Below, one piece after another: positions 29,685-41,915 of a DNA stretch of 64,000 bases. Numbering within the stretch: the stretch's first letter is position 1; every line of letters begins with the position of its first letter. The stretch is taken from positions 1-64,000 of the forward strand of contig KN832882.1 of NCBI GenBank assembly GCA_000827325.1, read 5' to 3'. Below the pieces are notes generated by a model. The model was not told the origin of the DNA and ran no database searches. It saw nothing but the letters and a program-made list of their open reading frames with translations. Origin of the DNA: Oidiodendron maius Zn (lineage: Eukaryota > Ascomycota > Leotiomycetes > Myxotrichaceae). The position numbers and the translations under genes were made by a program.

Positions 29685-31001
29685 ATGGCGAGGAAGGATC
29701 GATCACGGCGGGTCGACATCCTCCAGGATTCTCCGTTTCTCAACCTGCCAGCAGAGATCAGGGAGCAGATTTACTACGCAGCCCTCGTGCGGCCCACTCC
29801 AATCGATCTATGGCCCATGGAATATGCACAAGACCCGATAACCAACCAAATTCTCCGTCTTCAAGAAGACCTTGCGTTCGTCCGCAAAGAAATGGCGACC
29901 GGCCTGCTAACGACATGCAAACAAATTTTCCAGGAAGCGAGCAATATTTTCTGGTCTAAAAACACCTTCCGCTTCTCAGGGGACATAGAATGGTTTGGCG
30001 CACGACGTTTTCTAGGCCAGGTTGGCCCGAGGGCTCTCTCTCAGCTCCAATCACTAGAACTATTTGCTCCGTTGGCAGACGCCCATTGTCTCGATACAAG
30101 CTCATTTGACGGGAGTCTATACCCCAAAAGAATCGAATTTTATTCGAATGCCAGAGAGGCTAAGAACAGACCCAAAATGCATATGGTCAAGGCACGAAAG
30201 GGACCATGGATGGAGAGATTTCCGGCTCGGCACATCCACCGCCGGAGATTAGATGCCCATACCAACTTTGTTTTGACGCGGAATGTCGAGCACGTGTGCC
30301 ATCTCCTAGATGTGGCAAAGGCATCAGTAGAACTCAAACTGATTTTGCCACGGGGATTTGGTTTGAATCGCGTTGATGGACCAGTTTTTGAGGAGGAAAA
30401 CCAGCCTGGATGGACGTTTCGGGCAAGGTTTCGGAACGTCGAATCCTATGACCTCCTGCTTCCTCAAGGACTGTTGAGAATTCTTCCACTATTTACCAGA
30501 AGTGCGAAGCTTGTCGTCGAAGCAGGGGCGCAGATCAAGGACTTAGAAATGGTGGAACGGTTCACAAATAGGGGCATCAGCGTTCTCTGCCAACCTGGCA
30601 GCTTTATCCGCTACGACATGTTAGAAGAAGTCTTAGTGGCGAAACAATGGATGAGTCTCAGTGCGGAGTTTGATTTTTTGGACGGAACGTCGGCGCTTTT
30701 TGATGAGATTCAGAGAGACCTAGTTCCTGCTCTCGGCGGACGAGCGACTTCGACCTCTGGCCCTATAAGCACGATGCGAATCTTAAAGGGGTTTGGCGGT
30801 TGTAGATTTGTTGAGCGGGATGAGTGGAATTGTGTGGGCTGCCCTTTCAAAAGAGGGAAGTTGGGTTTGGGAACATCAGGGAGGTACCTACATCGCCCAA
30901 CAAGCACGAAATGTTCCGTCAACAAGGTACTCGTGATTAAAAATAAAAGCAGGGCAATTAGGAACGGTTTTGTTAACTCGGGAGTCATGGGGGATAGATG
31001 A
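29685..31001 (+). CDS. 2EXR/F-box-like domain protein
   Basis: Single exon, 438 aa from ATG 29685; upstream in-frame codons lack an ATG. The segment SPFLNLPAEIREQIYYAAL followed by GLLTTCKQIFQEASNIFWSKNTFRF is the usual start of fungal 2EXR/F-box-like proteins, where an F-box-like helix pair precedes a strand-rich recognition region. Such proteins are abundant, fast-evolving and mostly uncharacterised in Pezizomycotina. The C-terminal part has no recognisable domain. No obvious link to the RiPP locus. Confidence 0.8.
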   Translation: MARKDRSRRVDILQDSPFLNLPAEIREQIYYAALVRPTPIDLWPMEYAQDPITNQILRLQEDLAFVRKEMATGLLTTCKQIFQEASNIFWSKNTFRFSGDIEWFGARRFLGQVGPRALSQLQSLELFAPLADAHCLDTSSFDGSLYPKRIEFYSNAREAKNRPKMHMVKARKGPWMERFPARHIHRRRLDAHTNFVLTRNVEHVCHLLDVAKASVELKLILPRGFGLNRVDGPVFEEENQPGWTFRARFRNVESYDLLLPQGLLRILPLFTRSAKLVVEAGAQIKDLEMVERFTNRGISVLCQPGSFIRYDMLEEVLVAKQWMSLSAEFDFLDGTSALFDEIQRDLVPALGGRATSTSGPISTMRILKGFGGCRFVERDEWNCVGCPFKRGKLGLGTSGRYLHRPTSTKCSVNKVLVIKNKSRAIRNGFVNSGVMGDR

Positions 31002-31121
31002 TACAAGTACCGAACAGAAGCAAGTGGCTAATATTAAAGTAATAAGCACTTGAATGGCTATCAAGGAAGACATCCAAACACGCTGTTGTGTACGCCGAAG
31101 AAGCCGAACGAGACTGGTTGC

Positions 31122-31991
31122 TCACCCGACAAACTGGAACAGCGACGCATCCTCAATTTGTTCTTTCCGCTCGAGCATAGCGTAGCCAGCCTTGAGAACA
31201 TTGACTCTGTAGTAGAACGCGCCATCATACAATACGAACATGCTGGGTAGACCCCGTGGAATTAAAGTGAAGCAATCCTGGGGCTCAGGATGAAAGCCGA
31301 CGGTATAGCAATTCATGCAGTGCGGACACCGACTTAATGCATTATGTGGCCGACATTCTTCTTTGAGGTACTCAGCAACTTCGGGTTCTATCATGACAGT
31401 AAGAAACTTGCGGTCGTATGAACGGATCCGTGTTTTTCCATCATTATTAGTTAGCTGGAACGGCATTCCGATGCTGTATGGATTGCCGCCGAAAAATAGC
31501 TTTGACTTGACGTTGCTGGCATCACCCGACCAAAGACAGTCACCAGTAATAGGATATAGGGCGAACCACTTATCGGGGTGATAAAGGTCGATTCCATCTG
31601 CGGAAATGGGGTTGGCTGCACTGACGACGGGGTTGGAAAGTGGCGGAACCAAGCTAACATCGTCGTCGTCATCGTCGTTGTGGTCTAGTTCAGGATCAAT
31701 CTGAACTTTGAGTGCGTCGCCAATGCTGTCTGTCCACAACCCACCCTCTGAGAGGTACTGCGGCCCACGGCGGATATAGAACACATCGCCTCGATAGCCA
31801 GGATGACTGCTTAGGCTGCCAATATAGGTGCGATTATGGATAATCTTGCCGTTATCATCAGAGAGATAAAATAAACTACCGCGCAGGTGGAGGTCCATGT
31901 GTAGCACAAAACTATTGCCGTCATAGTGAACGGCGAGATATTGGCCGGTGACTATGAAATGGAACGGCCTGCCAAGGTCTTCGTTTTCCAT
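31122..31991 (-). CDS. Hypothetical beta-rich protein
   Basis: An open frame of about 289 aa from ATG 31991 (MENEDLGRPFHF..) to the stop at 31122. It is rich in aromatic residues and short hydrophobic strands, has an acidic run (HNDDDDDDV) in the middle, and a CPHCMNC cysteine group near residue 221. I do not recognise the family; a lectin-like or beta-trefoil fold is possible but unproven. The frame stays open upstream to about 32050. A branch-like CTGAC plus CAG just there suggests that an upstream exon may exist, so the 5' end is uncertain. Confidence 0.55.
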   Translation of the reverse strand: MENEDLGRPFHFIVTGQYLAVHYDGNSFVLHMDLHLRGSLFYLSDDNGKIIHNRTYIGSLSSHPGYRGDVFYIRRGPQYLSEGGLWTDSIGDALKVQIDPELDHNDDDDDDVSLVPPLSNPVVSAANPISADGIDLYHPDKWFALYPITGDCLWSGDASNVKSKLFFGGNPYSIGMPFQLTNNDGKTRIRSYDRKFLTVMIEPEVAEYLKEECRPHNALSRCPHCMNCYTVGFHPEPQDCFTLIPRGLPSMFVLYDGAFYYRVNVLKAGYAMLERKEQIEDASLFQFVG

Positions 31992-33243
31992 GATGAGGAG
32001 AAGACAGTTATTGCTTCTGCATCTCTCACCATCATCAGCAGCCAGCTGTGTCAAGTATAGTAGTCAGAGCTAGAACGAAGAATAACATCAGTTCGGACAG
32101 CAATTGTGGGCGTGGCGCCGCGCTAAATCTTTGGCCGTGCGGTTCGGCCGTGTGAAGGTTGCGTAAAGGCTCGGTTAGGGCTGCTGTTATGATACTGTAC
32201 CGCATAGTGCAGCCAAGAGCTCTGTGAGTAGCTACACCCACGCAATTATAGTAATTAACTTACTGTAAGTTGCAACGTAATTTCACTTATAATTGTTAAT
32301 CAATCCTAGTAGCTGTTCAAGACTATGGCTGACGCGAGACTGCACATGCACAGCCTCGATCGACAGCGAGCGAACACTAGATCAGCACCAATGTTTTGAG
32401 ACTTCTCTAATACTGTACCCCTATACTAACCTCTTACAACACCTCAGCAATCGAATACATCTGTGCGTGGAATCCGAATGGAGGCGGAGGCAAACGCCTC
32501 AAGCATAGCCTGCAGGCATCGTCAGCGCGAAGAGGGGGGAAGTGAGAGCCAAGGGCTGGAAGCGTGGGACACAAACAGTGCGTTTTGGACGAGTCATATC
32601 ATGCTGAAAGACGTCGGAGGGGTCGTGGTGCCTCTAGCTCCTAGTAGCCACAGTGCTGGATTAGTTGCTCGATGACAGACCCGAGCCACATGATAAGCAC
32701 CTTCGTTATTTTCTAAACAATGTTCCATATTTCATTACACCATGTGCATAATTCATGTGCGTAATAGTTTAGTAGGCCTAAAATCTTCCGTCCCCTGCTG
32801 AAATACTAAGAACTGATGTCCTCGTTATACCCTCACATCCCTCACTCCCTTCCCGGCGGCATACTGTACATCTACTTTGCGTGCCAGACAGGCCTAGTAG
32901 AAAGTGGGTCAGGACAGATACTGTACCGTGCGAAATGATTTCATTGGTATTGTCTACGGGCTATTCGTGGGTTGCTCCGGCGATTCGCGAGTATGCATGT
33001 GCTACTCGTCAGATTCGCGAATTTGATGGGATCTGGTTTCCGGGGTCATTCCGCATCCGCCTCGGTGCTAAAAGCCCCCGTCTGGCTTGCCGCCAGATAT
33101 ACCGTGCTCCATTTCCACGTCATAAACATCCGTCCTCTTTAGCAACTTAATCCACAACTCAAACTTCACGTCTCTCATCCTTCAGTCTGGCGTCCAACGC
33201 GTATACGTGGCTTCTCTCCTCTCTAGGCCGACTACTAAGCAAT
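31992..33243. other. Intergenic
   Basis: May hold an unplaced first exon of the minus-strand gene above and the promoter of the amidohydrolase at 33244. No cluster motif of region A is seen near 33244. Other short frames are not convincing. Confidence 0.45.
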
Positions 33244-34459
33244 ATGGCCGACCACGGTTATGACTGGCTTCTGGATAAAGCCATTGGTTGGCCCCTTGAG
33301 CCCACCTTGAACAAGATTGATACTCACCATCATTTTGTGCCGGACTTCTATGCCGAAGGCATGTCTTTACTGATTAGATTTTGGTCCACTGCTAACATAT
33401 TTTCGGAGATCAGCCGTCGAGAAAGCTGGGGGTCAGAATTGCAGGTGCCTCACAAGCTGTGAAAACTAATCTAACATATTTCTATTCCAGGAGATCCGAG
33501 TGGCTGGCCAACCCCACGATGGACGCCATTGAGCTCTGAGCTCATCATGAAGCGGCTTGGGATCAAGAAGGCAATCCTCTCCTGTACGGCACCCGGTGCA
33601 TGCATCCTCAAGGGAGAAGCCTCGTACGACCTCGCACGTAAACTAAACTTATACGCCGCTAGCCTCCGTGATAAATTCCCTGAAAAGTTCGGCTTTTTTG
33701 CAAATCTTCCCAGCCTAATAGACACTGAGGCCGCATTGACGGAGCTTACATTCGCCCTCGACACGCTAAAGGCGGACGGAGTGGTGATATTCACGCGTTA
33801 CGGCACCGGCAATACCTACTTGGGCCACATAGATATAGAGCCCATTTGGGCAGAGCTGCACCGACGCAAAGCTGTGGTCTTCATTCACCCAACACATCCT
33901 GTTGATACGACCAAAGTAAATGCAAAGCTGCTACAACCAATGATTGATTATCCACACGAGACCACTCGCACCGCCATGGATATGATTACGATGGGCACGC
34001 GTCAAAAGTACTCAGACTGCAAGGTTATCTTGTCACACGCCGGTGGTGCGCTTCCCTACCTCATCAGTCGGTCTGCCACGCCAATGCGCAAGGCTCCTGA
34101 TTTCGCCGCCAAGTATATCGCCGGCACTACATATGATAAAGAAATGCAAGATTTTCGCAGTATGTATTATGACGTGGCACTATCAGCGAGCCCACAAGTT
34201 CTAGATATGCTGTTACGCATGGTGCCTCATGACCACATATTGTACGGGGTATGTGAAGCCAGCAGTTGTCGGTTAGATATCTTTCGAACAGATGCTAACG
34301 AGGATATTTAATTCTCAGAGCGATTTTCCATATGCGCCAGCGCCCGCCTATCCTGCATTCCTCGAAGATCTCGAAAATTACGAGATGGGCCCTGGCATAA
34401 GAGATAAAGTCAATTTCGAAAATGCAATGACACTGTTCCAAGAATTTGAAGGAAAGTAA
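33244..34459 (+). CDS. ACMSD-type amidohydrolase (6-methylsalicylate decarboxylase-like)
   Basis: Exons 33244-33358, 33414-33431 (only 18 nt), 33491-34248 and 34319-34459, giving 343 aa. Intron 1 has a GC..AG pair (AG|GCATGT..ATCAG). Intron 2 is GTCAGA..TTCCAG and intron 3 is GTATGT..CTCAG. With this splicing the family block FYAEAVEKAGGDPSGWP is restored. Metal-site residues are visible: HxH in DTHHHFVPDFY, His in VFIHPTHP, His in ILSHAGGALPY, and Asp in the YGSDFPY junction. The family contains non-oxidative decarboxylases of phenolic acids, including 6-methylsalicylate decarboxylases. It is distinct from, and only distantly similar to, the decarboxylase at 15701-17047. It is isolated here, 16 kb from region A and 19 kb from the PKS. 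Substrate unknown. Confidence 0.85.
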
Positions 34460-35261
34460 TAGGCGTCTACGGAGCTCGCTGTATCTAGAATATTCAAACC
34501 GCTTACATTATTCAAGATGCTGATTCACTTGAGCTCGAGACAGAGGACTTTTCTTGAATGTAGTACAAGATAAGATATTCTTCTCTAATTGCTTGGCCAC
34601 TTTCCCACATCACACCAATCACAAACAGCGAAATGGCTATCCAGGGTTATTTCGCATGTTACTAATGTTTATGGGTTTGAGGCAGTGAACTTTACCAGAC
34701 TCCACAGATGTGGCCATTGTTGTATAAATAATTTGATTATCTAAAAGAACAGAAATGAATTAGCATAACTTGACTAATGAAACAAAACTCCCCTTTGAGC
34801 CATAAGCGACCGATGTATACGTGTCAAGAACACAATACTGTTCTGATTCGTACGATCTGATATATGGGCTCTGCCTTCCGAAAATGGGCATTGTGTCTAA
34901 TTAATCAAATCTTGTATCCTGGAAAAATTCAAACTCGAATAATCTTGATCCTATTTGAGGGTGAAATAGGGACTGCGGGTCCGACTAAACATATTATGGA
35001 GCCGGCTTTCCGCAAGATATGATTGCCTATAAACTAAGTATGGCTGCTGGCCAGACACGACACGTCACGACCACAAGAATATTCACAATAGAGCAGTACT
35101 TAATTGAACTATCTGACATATATAAAATATCGACTTAGTATTTCGTTCTAGTTGGCTGCCTAAGTGGATACGATCTTCTCCCTCTCCCTCTCCCTCTCCC
35201 TTCCTTTCCTTTCCTTTCCTTTCCTTCTCCCCCTCCTCCTCTTCTACTCAACTTCCTCTAT
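34460..35261. other. Convergent intergenic region
   Basis: AT-rich 3' regions of both neighbours, ending in a pyrimidine-rich microsatellite (35177-35250). No gene seen. Confidence 0.55.
35177..35250. repeat. CCCTCT / CCTTT microsatellite
   Basis: Three to four CCCTCT units pass into four CCTTT units and then CTCCTC, just after the stop codon of the minus-strand gene. Confidence 0.9.
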
Positions 35262-36593
35262 TCAAGAAGTAATCGCAGCTGGCGCTCCAGGTGGCGCTCC
35301 ACCCTGATACCAAAGCGACCACTGGCGATACAGCACCTTTTTATCGAAGACTGCCGTGCTTGAGGGCTTTCCATGGACAATCTCGAACAGTAGCTCATGC
35401 CACCAACCGTCCTGGTCTCGTGCATAAAGATCCATGATGAACGGCACACCCACAGCTCCTAGAGCGCGAATGCCCTCGTAGGACGGACCGGAAGTGTAAT
35501 CACGAGAGGAACCCGACTCGCGGTCTGCAACGCTGGACTGGTGGGTTGCGAGATCATTGGCCAAGCGGTTGAAAGAGTCCAGATGAGAGCCATATAGCTT
35601 GATGATTTGCTTGGCTTGGTTATTGAGGACAAAGTAGTTGCTTAGATCAGTAGCGGGGACCTTCTTTGTGGGATCGGGCTGGAGCTTGTTGTCTGTTTAG
35701 AGAAGTGAATATATTAGTCGCAAGGAAGCCACTGGAACAAGGGGACAAAATAAACCGGTTGGAAGGGGAACACCCACAGAGGTCGCATCCAAATATATTG
35801 GCGGAAGTTTGCAGCTTTTTCACAACTTGGGGCAGGATACTGGTGCCCATTTTCACAAGTGCATCCCACTCGGGCCCAGCAGCAAAGTCGCTGCTGGATT
35901 GAGATTCGATGTGGCTGGGCTGCGCCCAAGATTTCTCCCACGCGTCCCAGTTCTTGGTAAAATCATCAGCCAGCATGGGGAACGCCACTGCTGAGCGGTC
36001 AACGAGGCCCGTAATCTGGGATGCCGCCTCCCTCTCTGCTTCAGTGGGGGCGGGCAGTTCGACGTCGCCAAACTGGAAGTTCACATTAGGCTTGAACGAC
36101 ACGACGACATTGCCGTAAATGGCAGTATTCGAAGCATCGGTCAGTCCATATCGGGGATGGGTCATCCTCATGTTTTCCCCTCTCTTGCTGGACCATACGC
36201 CAAGGTAGAAGCGTGATCCATGGGTCATCACGTTGTTCTTGGCATAGCCATCCGCTGTAGCCTCTCCAGTAGGGCAGGTCCGAAATCCTCTCTGTGCGTC
36301 TATGTAAGTTAGATTATAGTATGATAGGATTATTCTATCCCCGCAGTAATCTAGGGAGCAAGGTAGGTAGGACAGGATCTCGTTAAGAACTCAGGCTTAC
36401 AAAGTGCCTCAAAATCAACTTGCGCTTTGGGCGGATTAATCCACTCGGTAGTGGATCCCATAGACCACGCAAGGCAGTTGTACAGCTTGGTTGGGCCATC
36501 CATCTTCAGACAGTCGTCCCGGTGGCCAAAAAGATTAGGGTAGAGGCCCACGGCCCTGTCCCATTCAGCTTGGGTTAACGGAACACCAGCCAT
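35262..36593 (-). CDS. Protein with NCLAWSMG motif, unknown function
   Basis: Three exons on the minus strand: 36593-36401, 36299-35778 and 35692-35262, with introns of 101 bp (GTAAGC..CATAG) and 85 bp (GTGGGT..AACAG), giving 381 aa. Phases agree at both joins. The N-terminus carries LYNCLAWSMG..TEWINPP. I associate this arrangement with a fungal domain of unknown function (possibly DUF7689, not verified), in which the catalytic-like N-C and W-P positions are conserved. No signal peptide or membrane helix. Function and partners unknown. Confidence 0.75.
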
Positions 36594-38366
36594 TATAATA
36601 GCGAGGATAGGGCAAATATTGAGGGATGAAAGTCGTGACTGGTAGAATGGAATGTCACTATGATAATAACTCGAGGGAGTCTGAACGATACAGAGAATTT
36701 ATGATTCCAACATATTTCGGAGGAGGTATATATACTTTTCACCCAAGTGAGTTCGTCCTGGACTCGCCCTCCATCTAGAATCAGCGAGTAAGACATATGA
36801 TTAATTGATTGCAGAGAAGCTTGGCTAACAAGAAAAGCGGTGCATCACAGCTAGCCACATAGAAGCGCCGTCGCAACATTGTATGATATCGGCTCTTCCT
36901 TCTCTCATTCCACACCTTCAGCGCTAAATATTGCAGCCTCCACCATCCGTAAGTTGAGTTCGTATAAAAGCCCACTGCTAGCCTGACGTCAGCAAGGCTG
37001 TGAAGTAGCATACTGAGTTGCATATGCACGGTGGGATTGGTCTCCGCAGTTTGTCAGGCTTACCCCCCCTTCCTGAACCATTGGCCCTATTTCTGTGGGA
37101 CCTCATTGGGTATGTCGGGTGCCTTGCATGAACCCCACGACTTTACCCAGCGGCTCATCCACTGTTCCGTATACAATTTAAAAGCCACCACATAGCAATG
37201 GCGTCCGTTCACTCCTAATTAGGAGCTGAAGCTGCGATATTTGAACATGTTACACCACACTGAGTCCGACTAAGCTTCGAGACACCTCGGCCAATCGGAA
37301 TGGCCGTCAGACTTTCTTCGGCCAACGGCATGTTGCCAAGCCACGTAAGCGAAGTTGACGATGACCTTCGAGACCAATCGTATGGGGCAAATGTGACTTG
37401 GTTCTCTAAAGACTTTGCTTCTTTAGTCCTCCTAAGTTGTATAATGTGCATTGAGTTACTAATGTGGCGCGAGTCTGGACATGACATAATGGCTTTGTGC
37501 GACGCTAAAGGATGTAGACTTGAAGCTATGCACATCTCACTTAGAAGTTAGGAAAGGCGTTACCGAATATGATATTAAGAATGATGGCTAGTCTGGGAAG
37601 TTATACTTGTCGAATCATGACATTCTAGATTCTGCGGTGCAATTCACTAGTTATCATTGCCCGCCTGCCGATGCAGCGTCTCGTAGCGTAGCTAAAAATG
37701 GCCTCTCGAGTGGCTTAAGTCTTAGGTCCATTGGTTTGATTCTGCAAGTCAGGACAATTATCTGACAAGCGGTCTACGAAAGTAACAGCAAGCCACTAGA
37801 CCACAGGCTACGGCCTGTTAGGTCTCTCTAGATGGCTGGCTGAGGTTGTTCGATCCTAATTTCCTTCGTATTGGTCAACCAGCTGATTAAGCCTCAATTG
37901 AATCACGAACCTCAAGCCTTGATCACAGCCCGTGATACGTCTGCTTAGTCCCCGCACGTCACAGAGAGGCTTCCGTAGATGTGCATAGCATTCAGCTGCC
38001 ACCGATTGTCCGTTTTCCCGTGGCGCTCCGGTGGTAAATCCACCACTTAAAGTCGTTGCTAGATCACCACTTTCTCGTTCACGACATGGCTGACATGATA
38101 AAATAGGACGAGAGGCGTTTGTCTCAGCCAGCCCGTCTCCATCACAAACCCGAAGGAATAGAACTGGTCACGCTTAAGATTCGCCAAATCATACGTACTG
38201 TATATGGAGAAGGAAATGTATAAATAACATGTCCCTATCCGTAGGCTGTAGAGTATTCAATTTCATTTCCACAACCCACACAAATTAATTCGCATCGCAA
38301 ACCAACACCAGCAGCCTTTATTTCCAAAATAATTCCTACATTAAAGCCTGGAAACTTTCCTCTACG
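36594..38366. other. Gene-poor spacer
   Basis: A 1.8-kb stretch with only short frames (for example around 37215-37551) that lack starts or domains. The last 200 bp form the promoter of the MACPF gene, with pyrimidine-rich sequence before the ATG. Confidence 0.5.
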
Positions 38367-40185
38367 ATGACTGACACTTTCCCCCCTCATTCCTGGCTTG
38401 GCTTCGGCCTTGACATGACATCGATCACACCCACAGACATCACCACGGTAATTCTCGCCCCGCTCCTCTCTGTAGAATACCTAAGCTTATACTCTCTCTC
38501 AGGTGACTAAAAGCGTCCTTAAAGTTACCCGCCTTATCACCCTTAGCACCAAGGGTGAGCAGCAAACATTTGATGGAATCACGTGGACTGTACCAAACGG
38601 CGTTGATGTTGCGTCAGATGTCAATGTTGGGGAGTGTAAGTTGCATCGTTCCGTCCTCCTGCCCTAAGGTACCCCCTCCCCATTCTTACATTGCTACAGC
38701 TTCCTACAACTCCTATTCGGATGGCACAAATGCCGCCAGCTCTATTGAAGCCGACGCCTCCCTCGCGGGTAAGTATATGGCAGTTGAGGTTGACGTATCG
38801 GCCAACTACTCCATCAGCAAGACTTTCAACTCGGCATATCAGTACGCTCTTTTCAGTTTCAATCAGAATTTGCTCCAGGTTGGCTTTGAGGATTGGGGCG
38901 ACTCTATTAACGAAGACGGAATTATCGCACGCCTGAAGAGCATCCCAGACAAGTTTGACCCTGGAAATCCCGATGTTGTGAACTCATACAGGAGGCTTTT
39001 CAAGACTATGGGGAGCCATATTATCACTGGAGCTAGTTATGGTGGCCGCTTCCAGTTGGTGAGTGTTGCTCTTCTTTCCACTTTTCAGTCATTATGACAT
39101 GCCCTTTTAATATTTCGCCGACAAGTTGACTAACGCACAGCTCTTCACTATAGACAGTATGGTCCTCCAACTCCGATTCCACTCAAAAAGAAGACTTCGG
39201 CACAAACGTAAGTGCCGCCTACAACGGCCTCACAACCAGTGGCAAATTCGACGCCTCTGTGAAGACTACGAGCGAGTACAAGACCTTCTCCGAGTCAGTG
39301 CAGAAGACCTGTTCCTGCCAAGGTGGTGACCCCTCTATAGCAGGCAAAATCGCCTCTAACCCCGAGGACACCGGCGTTTATGCCGCGTTCCAGGCTTGGA
39401 TCTCGAGTTCACGCACGCTACCAGACGTAATGTCAATGCAGACCATGACACTGTGGGACTTGATGAGCGCCGCCATATCCTCTGAGATATACAACCGTGC
39501 GGCCGATGTCCAGGCGGCTTTCCAGTGGATCGTGGAGCACCCAGCGGTGCACGAGACCAAGTGTCGATTCGTGATCAACTCCGACTGGGGCGAGATTGGC
39601 CTCCTGACGCCTTCAGCCTTTATTATTCCTGATCCCAATAGTCCACCTCCGACGGACAACATTATCTTCTCTTCTACGAAGATCACGTGGGGAAAAGAGC
39701 ACTCCCATCAATTCCAGCGGGATGTTACTATCGAGTACGTTCCTCCACCTCTTACACAAAATACCTCCTGCCATTGATTACAGTTTATTTAACTTCCTTG
39801 CCAGTTTTATCATCAGGAACGATGGGTCCCCCGTCGACATTGAGCTCTCTCATGGCAGTGACGGATCCACGGGTGGCAACGGTCAGTGTGCGGTAACCAT
39901 GAATGGGGTGAGTTTTCCATTCCATTTGTTCAGTCTCCCCTTGTTCCATATGATCTTCCATCAATTTTCATTCTTTCATAATTAATTCACCACGACGGGC
40001 ATTTCGCTGACGTTCACATGTGGTCCTAGACCGAATACAATAACTCAGGCATCAAAGACAACAACTGGAACACGCAGTGGTTCTATCAGTGCGAGGTTAA
40101 CCCCAACGAACTAAGCTCTATGCCTAAGGAGGGTGCCAGGCCCAAAATTACGCAAGCGTCCCATAATGGGCACATCAATTTCTAA
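38367..40185 (+). CDS. MACPF (perforin-like) domain protein
   Basis: Six exons: 38367-38447, 38503-38635, 38700-39058, 39154-39734, 39805-39907 and 40030-40185. All introns are short GT..AG introns in consistent phase, giving about 470 aa. The MACPF signature is visible in exon 3 as MGSHIITGASYGGRF, followed by a pair of glycine-bounded beta segments. Exon 4 holds a CSCQGG turn and a helical part. No N-terminal signal peptide is seen, as in other fungal MACPF proteins. Family members can form membrane pores, often with an aegerolysin partner; none is visible in this window. The gene appears intact, with no frameshift. Role here unknown. Confidence 0.85.
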
Positions 40186-40995
40186 GGTTTTGGTATTTTG
40201 CATGCTTGAGCTCCTGTTACTGGTCGTGTCCATTGAGGTGGAGCTGGGGTGAACAGATACTATGCAATATTGCATGCCCAGCACACTTTAGAGACTTATT
40301 CGTTCGGTTAGCAAAACAGTTACATCTCACTCTTTAGTCTGTCAATACTACTCTACTTTCCTATACCAGTGCTAGAGAAATCACCCCAACAACTATTACA
40401 TAACCGCCACCACCAAGTCAACAGCAATGGTGTGCAGTAACACTACCCTCTCTACTCCACCTGGAAAGTAGTTCAGGTAGAATGACCAATTCGTAAAAAT
40501 AGAGGCGGACAATGAGTTTCTTGCGCTGTAGTATGCCCCTGAATGAGCGGTAATGTATTTAGCTTCTAGCCAAGATCACCGCCAGGATCGAGGCTCTGCA
40601 ACGGCTTAGCTCCCACATCAAGATGGGCCTCATATCGCTTTCCACTACGATCCACATTCCGTTTCCATATACAGCCTTACTCGAGCTGCCTTCTATTCTC
40701 AATAACTTGCCTGGCTCTTCCACCTACCTCAATATTGATACCAAACACAGCCGCTTCATCCTTGACCCTAAGAAAGACCTTAACGGTCAACCTACATCAC
40801 ATGTGTGCGACGCCATCCATGTACTTCCCCGATTTGGGCCATCCGCCACTCATTTACAGCGTGTTCTCACTAATTTTATAGTAACCTCTAACTAAATAAG
40901 CTACCTAGCTCACTATTTAATACATTCACTACCTCAATCATTCAGTATATAATGCCTCCTTACATAGAGATATAATAAATTTATAGTATATTGTC

Positions 40996-41087
<92 letters not shown>

Positions 41088-41263
41088 NNNNNNNNNNNNN
41101 NNNNNNNNNNNNNNNNNNNNNNNNNNNNNNNNNNNNNNNNNNNNNNNNNNNNNNNNNNNNNNNNNNNNNNNNNNNNNNNNNNNNNNNNNNNNNNNNNNNN
41201 NNNNNNNNNNNNNNNNNNNNNNNNNNNNNNNNNNNNNNNNNNNNNNNNNNNNNNNNNNNNNNN

Positions 41264-41307
<44 letters not shown>
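40996..41307. repeat. (ATT)n microsatellite with assembly gap
   Basis: ATT repeats run from about 40996 to 41087 and from 41264 to 41307, with Ns at 41088-41263. The true length of the repeat is unknown. Confidence 0.95.
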
Positions 41308-41308
<1 letters not shown>

Positions 41309-41584
41309 CCGCCTGACTGTTAAGCTGCGGAGCCTCTACTAATATATCATACGGTAAACCGTGCCCTAGGGCTAGACTAAACCCTTATGCATCGATTCCT
41401 ATACGCACAAAGCGTCTTTGCCAGGTCCTTACCTCTACTAAGTCGATCTTACCGCCGGCTACATGATACGTTTTAGGGTCTAAGGCCTAATCTAGCCTCT
41501 TTCCTCGCTCTTCCCTAGTCCTGGATTGCGGCGTACTAATAGGCTTACCAGTGTTTAGGCAAGACGCTTGGGCCAGCGTTGAAG

Positions 41585-41915
41585 GACAATACTGTTAAGC
41601 TATAGGACGCCAACTTGTGGATAATATTGCTGACACTCGAGAGATACTCGCATTGGTTTATGGCCAGGCTCTAGGGCATTGGCTCCGGTGCGATGCTGCA
41701 TACACTTAGGGGCCATTCGCATTCAATCGGGGATATAGCATTCTCACCGGATGACAAAACGCTAGCAACTGCACCGAGGGATAAGATTATGCGGTGGGAG
41801 GTCGGCTCAGGTGCAGTACTGCAGTAGCTCAGGGGCCACTCGATTGGTATTCGCGGTGTTGCCTTCTCCTTGGACGGCAAGACGCTAACATCAGACTATA
41901 TGATTGTTAAAATAT
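41585..41915 (+). pseudogene. WD40-repeat relic (HET-E/NLR type)
   Basis: One frame reads DNTVKL-stop-D, then GSGAMLHTLRGHS, IAFSPDDKTLATA, IMRWEVGSGAVLQ-stop-LRGHS and GVAFSLDGKTLTS. These are classic NLR-associated WD repeats interrupted by TAG codons at positions where TGG or CAG is expected. G-to-A and C-to-T changes of this kind fit repeat-induced point mutation. No NACHT part is left. Confidence 0.7.

Noticed and set aside
40991-41323. Long poly-isoleucine open frame
   Set aside because: Translation of the ATT microsatellite and the N gap; not a gene.
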